DNA of 64,000 nucleotides from Portulaca oleracea (lineage: Eukaryota > Streptophyta > Magnoliopsida > Caryophyllales > Portulacaceae): contig CM055886.1 in NCBI GenBank assembly GCA_029582165.1, positions 27,703,169-27,767,168 on the forward strand. The letters are read 5' to 3'. The notes under the pieces were generated by a model that had not been told where the DNA came from, did no database searches, and worked only from the letters and a program-made list of their open reading frames with translations. The translations under genes were made by a program, and so were the position numbers. Shown piece after piece: positions 55,957-64,000 of this stretch (the first letter of the stretch is position 1; every line of letters starts with the position of its first letter).

Positions 55957-58464
55957 TGGCTCATTATTTTAATTGTTTTAAGAAAGGAGATTAAGATGGA
56001 AATCATGTACAAATTGACTGAAGGAAAAGGTACTGGGGAAACTGACCAGACCATTATATTGAAAATTTTAGAATCATGGTCAAGTATTGATGTAATCTTT
56101 TGAAATATTAAGTCATATTATGATGCACTTATGGTTAACTATCAGCTTCTGGGAACTCACATTCTATATGGCTAACTTTTAGTAGTAATTGGGAGACTAC
56201 ATGCCTTTTGGGGTGTTTCTTTTGTGACAACAAACGTTATGCAAATATATTATGCATATGATATATGCAGTTTAAATATCTATCTGTATAATGATTAAAT
56301 TGTAACCTTATCTCTTGAAGAGAGAGGCGACAGTAACGCCTCGAACATAGATATAACTAATCTCCTACTGATTTTTTCTTAGAGTTGGGGCATTACAAGA
56401 TACACCTAAATTCAACATTTTCTCCTACAAATAATTGCTATCAGACTTAAAATACAATATACCTCAGGGTAAAACTTAAATTCCTAATAACAAGTAATAA
56501 AATAAAAATATTAATTAACATCAAGACTAATCATTGGAAATTCTTAAAATTAATATGTCATTCTAAAATCTCTCCTTCTCTGTTTGTTTATTTATAATTC
56601 TTACTAGTAGTTCTATATTATTATTATTATTGTTGTTGTTGTTGTTAAAAAAAAAATCCATCTCTATATAAGACCCTCAGCGCCATTTTTTTATTTGCAA
56701 GCTTCCCTCCCTTTCATTTCCATGTTTGCATACAAATTTTTTCTTCCCTTCTATAAATCTATCTTCACATAAGTAATTTCTAAACCTCAAATTTATTTTA
56801 GAATCAAATTTAAACATGGAATTATGATGAACATGAAGATGATAAATTTGATGAATATTAAAGGAAGAAGTTGAAGATAATGAAAATAATAATGATGAAG
56901 ACGAAAATGAAGATATTGAAGATGATGAAGTTTAGAGTATCTTTTATAAATTTAGAGTTTTATTATCTATTTAAATTAACAACTTTTTATTATTTTGATT
57001 TAGAGTTTTATAAATTTATATTTAAAAAATAGGAAAAAATTATATTATTAATTATGACTTTCATGAATATGTTATTTGGAGTTTATACATTTAAAAGAAT
57101 TATGCATAAAATTAAATTCTATCAACATAAATTAATAAAAATCATAAAAACATAAATATTAACAAAATTAGGAAATGGGAAAATGAAAGCTGAAAATGGA
57201 AACGGGAAATATAGGAAATGAATTCTCATATTTCCATCTTCAATAAGCGTGTGCCCCTAACACACGTTCATTGGAAATGAAAACCCCCAGTAGTTTTGGG
57301 GGAAGCGCATAAGATCTTCAAATTGGCGTGTGTTTTAAGTATACGCCTTTTAAGAGATATAGAATTTGCCTTGTGGTCCTAATACACGTAATTCCACATG
57401 CTAATTTTTAATTTGCATTGCCTCTTTTGGCGTCTGCGTTTTCCACATGCTTATTTACTATATCTATGTGTTTTATTTCTTAATACACGCTAATATTTGA
57501 CGCCAAATACAAGAATTCTAGTAGTTAAATTTCCAATAGTCTAGGTGTTGAGACATGGTCAATGACATTGGTGTCATGGTCAAGGACGTTGACGACACAG
57601 TCAAGGACATTAACGACTTGAGTTATTTTGAGTAAAAGTCAAAATTCAAATTGACTGCTATCAATCTATATAATATTATCATATACATATTGTGTAGATT
57701 TTATTTATTTCATATTATTATTGCCTAACCAATTATGTGTATATCTTTCGATAACAAATATTTGTTGAAAAGATTGATTGCAAGCAATCTTGGAAGACTG
57801 CTTAATGGAAGTTTCATGTGTAAATCTGGAAAGAATCATCAGAGACGATAGTGCCAACAAACGCAAATCATGCGAAAGAAAAATTTGGAAAGAATCTGTC
57901 GAGGGCCTTAACAAGCTTCATTGACAAGATTTGCCATCCCAGATGGGAAATTAATCAAGTGTGATTGTACCAATCAATAAATCACATACATAATGTGTAT
58001 ACAAAATGCAATATCATATATGGAAATGATCATGACTAATTTTGAGGATGTTGGTCAGAACAATGCTGAGGATCTCCATGCGGTAAATATGGCAATTAGT
58101 GGTTCTTATCAAGAGAAACTATATTTTGGGAGATAATTATGTGTATCTACTGCAATGGTCATAATCTATTAAGTATATTAAAACAAAATAAATTGAATGA
58201 GTTATTGTCATGTGTCATGCATAAAAATTTTTCTCATTGATGTTGACTTGGGAAATTTTCATTAGCTCATTTGTTTAAATCATGGTGTTCAATATTAATA
58301 GTTGTTAATTAATAAAATTATTATAATAGCTATCAACCAATAACTACACAAATGTATCTTCATGGAAAAATGAAGAGACATTGTCATTTACAGATGCACA
58401 TAATAATAATAATAAATTTACTAAATTGAAAAATAAATTATTTAATAAGTATTTTCTAATATAT
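55957..58464. other. Intergenic, simple repeats, no recognised gene
   Basis: Contains a (TTA)/(GTT) trinucleotide tract (about 56616-56646), a GAT/GAA-rich stretch without a usable frame (about 56815-56935) and short repeats of 'gacattggtgtcatggtcaa' type (about 57555-57615). No gene. Confidence 0.45.

Positions 58465-58492
<28 letters not shown>
58465..58492. repeat. (CA)n microsatellite
   Basis: About 14 CA units followed by a short TA run. Confidence 0.95.
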
Positions 58493-58501
<9 letters not shown>

Positions 58502-58594
58502 GAAAAATAAATATTTCAATTTTAATTAGCTTAACACAAATATTCTTATCAAAAAAGTTCAATACATAAGTCTCAATAATTTAATAATTGACAA

Positions 58595-59335
58595 TCTTCC
58601 CGTACATCTCACAGGATATATAGCGCTAGTATGGTTTGAAAAGCTATATAAGGAATTTGACTTTAATGGAAGAAGCGAGTCAGACACTCTATTCCACAAG
58701 AGAGAAGCTATGCACCTCAATATTTATTATCCTCTTGTATTTAAAGTCAACGTTCTTAGTTTCACATATTCAAAAGGGACTTGTACTTAGTGAGTTGGGA
58801 AACTCACTTGAGTAGCTAAGTGTTTTTTGATGCTTAGTGAGTTGTAGATCAAGGTTGTGTTGCCTTGACTGAGTATTATAGATCAAGGGGGGGGGGGGTG
58901 TCTCCTTGATTGAGATTTGGAAGTTTGTCTTGGAAGAAATCAAAGGAGCCGAGTATGTTCTAAGCTTTCCCCTTGGAAGTACTCAAGAGAGTCGATCTAT
59001 CAACCATGCTTGTATTTCTTAAGTGAATAAGAAGTGAAGCAATTCAAATCTTAAGTGAAGAGAAGCTTAGGTTCGGTGATGTAGCCTATTTGGAAGGGTG
59101 AACATCGATTAAATCCTTGTGTATTGTCTTCTTTATTTTCATCATTTACATTTCGCTTTTATACCTTGACCTTGGTTGTGCCAAGGACCTTGATTGATGT
59201 ATGTGTTAAGTTTTGTAGTCTTGACTCAATTTTAGTCAACTACCTTAATTAAACCCCGTCTAGAGTGCTTTAGCTAGGCATGTTCTTCTTTTGGCTCCAG
59301 AGAAACCGCAGAAGTTGATCCTATACTGACACAGG
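58595..59335 (+). mobile_element. Possible worn Copia LTR remnant
   Basis: The 'gggtgaacatcgattaaatccttgtgtattgtctt' type segment (59096-59132) resembles the R/U5 part of Sirevirus-like Copia LTRs as I remember them. No termini, primer-binding site or TSD are visible. A poly-G run lies at about 58888-58898. Confidence 0.25.
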
Positions 59336-61172
59336 TGCGCATGTTTCTTGAACCGATCGTGATGTTTGGTGGTGAAGAGTACAACAATATTTTCTTTAGG
59401 GTACGATTTTTCATGTTATGCTTTAGGTTTTCTTATTTTATGTCTTCAACACCAAGGCTAGCGATTATAAGCGGAGATTTTAATTGTTTTACCTACGTGA
59501 GAGATGGAAAGTACCTCAAGTTCAATGCATCACTCCATGATTTTTTTTCATAGCATAGGTTATTTCCACATTAAACACTTATGTGAAATTCTACTTTCGT
59601 TATTGCATTTATTTTGTTTGCAATGCTTACACAACTTTGAAAGTCAATGTCCTCGAAACTCTAATTATATTATCAATAACAAAAATCTCAAAAATATTGT
59701 GACAACAAACTCCATCAATTTGTTTTCAGCGACATGCAACAATTTCTACTCTTTGATGGTTAATTGTTGAATGTATGCTCCATTCAACATCAAATTTCCT
59801 TCTGTTTTCCAGTTCCAATTTCTCCATTTGCTCTCAGGAGCATCCTTATGATTTGTCACCTACATAAGTTCCATTGTCTATTCGCTTAATTATTTTCATG
59901 TTCCCCAATAATTATGGAATTGTATTTATGCCATATTCCACTTATCATGTGTTTACCCATGTTGTTGATGATATGTACACCCTTTGTTTACTTAAATATT
60001 TTCGAGATGGGAGAGTAACATACCTCTTTCTTGGTGTGATCATCAGGGGCAGGGAATTTATTGCCTTCTCTGCAAATAGTCGGGCAGCACCACCACCCAC
60101 TGCGTATATTTCCCAGTGTGTATGATCATTGTTCACATGTGTCCATGCTAGTGATTCGATTGATAAAGAGGAAGCAAACCCTCTGTCGGCGCACTCTGAT
60201 TATAATACCCATGTTGAATTTGAAGATTCCTTCTTTGAGGGTTCTAAAGCACGGTTTACGAGGAAGAAGAAGGGTAAATCTTTGTTGAAGTCAAATTGCT
60301 TCTTGTCAGCCAAGCAGACTTGACAAAACTTACCCGAGACTCGAAAACGGAACTGATTTACTTGAACCGACATTCGAAACAACATCAACCGATTTGCATC
60401 CAAGGAATCAAAATGACCCAATCATATCCAAACCGAACTCGAAATTTATTCTAAACTGAAATGACCCATACTTAAAATGACCCGATATAGTTAAATCCTG
60501 ACAAAAAATGACCCGATCGAAATGAATCAAATAGGGGGAGATCGTAATCTAAACTGATCCATACCCGGACATAAATCCAACCGACTTGTAACAGAATCTA
60601 GGAAAAACCAAATTAACCCATATCTGAAATGACCTGACCCACCTTCAACTAAACTCGTATTATCCAAACCTGAAGTGAACTGAAATTGAAGAACGCAAAC
60701 CTGATTTTAACCATAACCATATTTGAATTAACCCAACTCATAACCTATTTTGTTGTATGTCAAGGTAATCACACCCAATATTAAATTAATTTGAGCTGGT
60801 TGTGACTGTCCAATAATCATCCTGTCTTCATTTGTCTTCTTTGATTGGTCGCCAGCCCACTTTCTCCGATCGTTCGTCTTCTCCTGCTCTCTTGGCCTCC
60901 CTACAAACTCCTTCTCCAGCTCGAACTATAGTGGCTTTCGTGGAGACCACAAACAATAAACCGAACCAAACCCGACATTGAACCAAATCATATCCAAACC
61001 TGTCTTAAGATCGGCTAACGTTGACCAAAAATCAACCGACCATTTTTTTTTTATCAAAACCAATTTGAACAGAACCCTACATATGTGAAGAGTCTCAAGT
61101 TAAGTCTAAGGACCTCATCGCAGCACGCTCCAAGGATCTCCAGCTCCAGCGCCAGCATCAAAGGATTTTGTT
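59336..61172. other. Intergenic, no recognised gene
   Basis: Broken short frames only (for example KARFTRKKKGKSLLKS near 60245), which I do not recognise. 60330-60740 and 60955-61070 are rich in 'gacccga', 'aaccga' and 'aaaatgaccc' words like the hAT-type elements, but no ends were found. Confidence 0.4.
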
Positions 61173-61879
61173 TGAAAGATTGACAAACTTAATCTAGGGA
61201 AGTATCTCCCAAAACCCTAAAGCATATTCTCTTTTATTGTTTCTGAATTGATAACGACAGATCTCCTTATTTCATGCATCTAATTTATGGAAGCAAAATC
61301 AAGGATATCAAGATAATATGGAAGATTATAAAGATATCCCAAGAAAGGAAATTATCTCCTTCAAAGAGCAAGTAGTCGTTGAAGTCTCAAGAGCTCTACT
61401 ATATATTCTGCCGAAGACCTCTCTTGCAAATAGAGATTTCCAAGTAAGCAAATCTGAGTAGGAACTTTGTGTGAGAAAGTTCTGAGTGTAGGAATATTGT
61501 GTTAATATTCTGAGTGTAACCACAAGTGTAAGTGGTGAGTTTGTTTGTAACCAGTGAGGTCACTAGTGAGGCCCTCTAGGGTTGTCTAAGTGAAGTGAGG
61601 AAGAAGCCTCACGTTGAAAGCATCTTCTCTGTCTGTAACTGCCTCTTCTGTGAGGCCTCAAGAACAGAAGACATCTGCAAGGTCTTTTGTCCCAGTAAGC
61701 TGTTTTGAGGACCTTACAGTCTTCTTATCAGCTGAGTTGTAACCTCTTCTATTCTAAACACTTTTGTTTAATAATAAAAAAGTATTTTTCATTATATAAA
61801 AGTGCTATTAACCTAGTTGTGTTGATTGAAGTGCAGAATTTTTACATAACCCTAATCACCCCCCTCTAGGGTTATTTCA
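61173..61879 (+). mobile_element. Copia-type LTR (about 707 bp)
   Basis: Candidate ends TGAAAGATTG and GGTTATTTCA carry inverted TGAAA/TTTCA termini. A TATATATT box near 61400 and a polyadenylation-like AATAATAAA near 61770 fit an LTR. It is followed after 2 bp by a tRNA-Met primer-binding site, so this is a 5' LTR. The left boundary is less sure than the right. Confidence 0.65.
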
Positions 61880-61881
61880 AT

Positions 61882-61893
61882 TGGTATCAGAGC
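61882..61893 (+). other. Retrotransposon primer-binding site (tRNA-Met)
   Basis: TGGTATCAGAGC is the standard plant LTR-element primer-binding site complementary to the 3' end of initiator tRNA-Met, directly after the LTR end. Confidence 0.85.
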
Positions 61894-61901
61894 GGGTCCA
61901 C

Positions 61902-64000
61902 TGTAATAACTCGCCCCAAAATCATGTTTAATTCTCTATAAATCACCGTAATTAAATCGCGTTATAAATTTTTCGCGTTTACCTTTATTTATTTATTTAT
62001 TCCTTTACTCATTTATTTATTGTTATCGGTGTCAAGTCTCGTGCAGGAGATGGCTAAGGAGCCGAATTATCGGCTTAAAAATTTACGTTACATATTCATT
62101 CAATAAGTCAAAGTGTTTCAGGTTATACGATTTATGTTATAAATTTATTTACCGAGAAACGGTTAATAATTATCCGCCTCGATTTCTATATATATATTTT
62201 ACCGTCCCAATTTTAATTTATTTAAATTACATTTCCTTTACATAATTTCAAGTGGTAATTTTACCCACTGTATTATTTTTAATCCAAGTTCCGTTGTATT
62301 TTATTTTTGTGTGTAACCAAAAAGGGGTTTAATTATTCTACCTTTTAACATTTATATTTTATTACCCAAACCTTGATTTATTTGGGTTATATTTATTTTA
62401 TTTAATTACAAATAATATTTATGTCCTATTTATTTAATTTCTCTAGTTCAAGTCTTATTTCCTTTAATTCAAATTGTTACCATTAATTATATCTATTACA
62501 AACCCAATATTACAATTTACCAAATTACAACTATTTTTATTTACTTGTCTTAATTTTTATCTTTCTAAGTGTTTAAGTTGTATTAGTTTTAATTAGAATG
62601 GATAATAGATGTATATATTAGTTAGAAGAAGGGGGTTGTATTCAATTACTACACTTTTATTCTCAAACACCAAACACATTCTCCTCACTCTTCTCCCTCC
62701 CTTGCTCGGCCGTGCATCCCCAGCCACCACCACCGTTTTTTTTTCCGGCCAGCCGGCACCGGAAACCGCCAGCCACCAGTGGCCGCCGCCCTCTTCTTCC
62801 TCCCTCTTGTGTTTTCATCCATTTTTAACCTCAAGGGTAATCTCTCAAACCCCCAATTTCAATTTCTTACAACCCTAATCTGAAAATTTCAAGTATATAA
62901 TTGTATTGGTTAAGTTAGGGTTTAAGTTTTGAGTGTATTTCTAAGTGTTTATGAAGTTTTGTGGTTGAATTCATGGTGGATGTTGAGTTTATGTTTAATC
63001 CATGGTTGCATGTGGTTTTTAAGGTCCTTGATGAGTAAATTTTCAAGGTTTATATTCTGGAAATATGGTGGATTAAAGTTAAGTGAAATTTGGTTGAGGT
63101 TAGTGAGAAATTAAGAGCTTAAAACTCATTAGAGCTGAGTTTAAGTACAACAAAAGTTTCTGTTTCAATTCTGGAAATTTACAGTGGTATGAAAGTGGGA
63201 TTTTTGCCCAGATTTTTACTCCATTTGATAGCTTAAAGTGTTAGCAAACCATAGGTTTGGAATTTCGAATTTCCGACATGTATAGCTCGAGTTACGGTCA
63301 AAACCGTAACCTCACGTTTCTATATACGAATTCTGAGTCAGTGTTTTGAGGGCTGTTTTTCGTCCCTTTGGAGACCTCTTTGGTTTTTATGGTAAACATG
63401 AAAGTTTTAGGGCTCATTGCAAGCTTTCCAGAAAGGTATGGTTCGTAGTCATCCGATATCGGGAGTATGAGTTACGAGCTCGGGAATAAGGGCTGTCCAG
63501 AACAAAGTTTCTGCCCAGAATTGGGTTGTGTAAATTCTTTCCTAAGGGTCTTAAATCCATCCAATAGAGGTTTTTAAGATATGATAAGTTAGGAATATAT
63601 AACATGATCTTGAGAATATGAGTTTAAGAGTAAAAAGCATGGTTTGAAGACCTAAGCGTGTCCTAAGATCTCTTTCATAGAGATTATAAGTCAAGTACAA
63701 GTTCTAGTTTCTCTTCTTAAGTTTTAGCAATGGAAGCCCAAGGTTTCGGTTTTAACCAAGTCTCTCACCCAATTTTATTAACCTCCAAGTGATAAGTAAC
63801 TCTAAAGCTTTATTCTCTCACAATTCAACTCAAATCTTGGTCGTTCGACCACATCCCGAAACCGACAATTTATTCACATTTCACATATCTCACCTCAATT
63901 GCCACGTCCTTAAGCCACCTTTAAGTTCAATAACTTCCATTCTAATCTCTATTCGTTAAGGGCCATCCTTCATCAATCTAACCCACAACCCAAGGTCCAA
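61902..64000 (+). mobile_element. Ty3/Gypsy LTR, 5' part (runs off the window)
   Basis: Starts TGTAATAACTCGCCCC, related to the start of the solo LTR at 13730. It shares the GC-rich CCACC/CCGGCC island (62700-62800) and the segment 'ctttccagaaaggtatgg' (63424; 15474 in the solo LTR). It sits 8 bp behind the Copia primer-binding site, so it inserted into that element. Its right end and TSD (TCCAC expected) are outside the window. Confidence 0.75.

Noticed and set aside
59335..60323. Series of short plus-strand frames as exons of a gene
   Set aside because: No recognisable domain, and no consistent splice sites linking them.

Overview
This window is nuclear DNA from a flowering plant. The evidence is intron-bearing genes with GT-AG splice sites, intron-containing elongator tRNA-Met genes, plant-type Ty1/Copia and Ty3/Gypsy LTR retrotransposons, and many MITEs with target-site duplications (TSDs). 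The gene set and AT-rich intergenic DNA fit a eudicot. I cannot name the species; Caryophyllales is only a guess.

Layout. 1-772 looks like the tail of a Gypsy LTR. 1100-5212 is a 13-exon AATF/Che-1/Bfr2-type ribosome-biogenesis gene (444 aa by my splice model). 5.2-9.3 kb holds a Stowaway-type MITE and a 549-bp Mutator-like element carrying a coiled-coil gene fragment. Two intronless mTERF-family genes (9300-11030 and 18898-20637) are tandem paralogs, separated by MITEs and a 4.0-kb solo Gypsy LTR (13730-17745, TSD GACAG). 21.6-23.7 kb has a decayed RNase H-like fragment and two hAT-type elements. 23799-26918 is a two-exon gene for a 102-aa membrane protein.

30090-31262 and 41215-42261 are two intronless SMYD-type (MYND + SET) genes. 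Each is followed by a minus-strand intron-containing tRNA-Met(CAT) gene (32588-32673; 43932-44016), so a SET + tRNA unit was probably duplicated in tandem. A decayed Copia element (34105-40998, TSD ATTTC) later split the pair and ends 216 bp before the second SET gene's ATG. 42.3-43.9 kb is a composite MITE cluster.

From 44 kb on I recognise no host protein gene. The main feature is a degenerate Copia element (48425-54001, perfect TSD CTATC) whose two LTRs are inverted relative to each other, which is abnormal. Further right are a 467-bp TIR element, four identical 67-bp tandem repeats each with a CACGTG core, a Copia LTR plus primer-binding site (about 61173-61893), and a Gypsy LTR inserted just behind it and running off the window.

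The host genes are not a pathway or operon. They are independent loci: ribosome biogenesis, organelle mTERF proteins, a small membrane protein, lysine methyltransferases and tRNA. I found no defence cassette or other multi-gene system. The most unusual items are the inverted-LTR Copia insertion, an array of about 13 imperfect palindromes inside the other Copia element, and the two local gene duplications.
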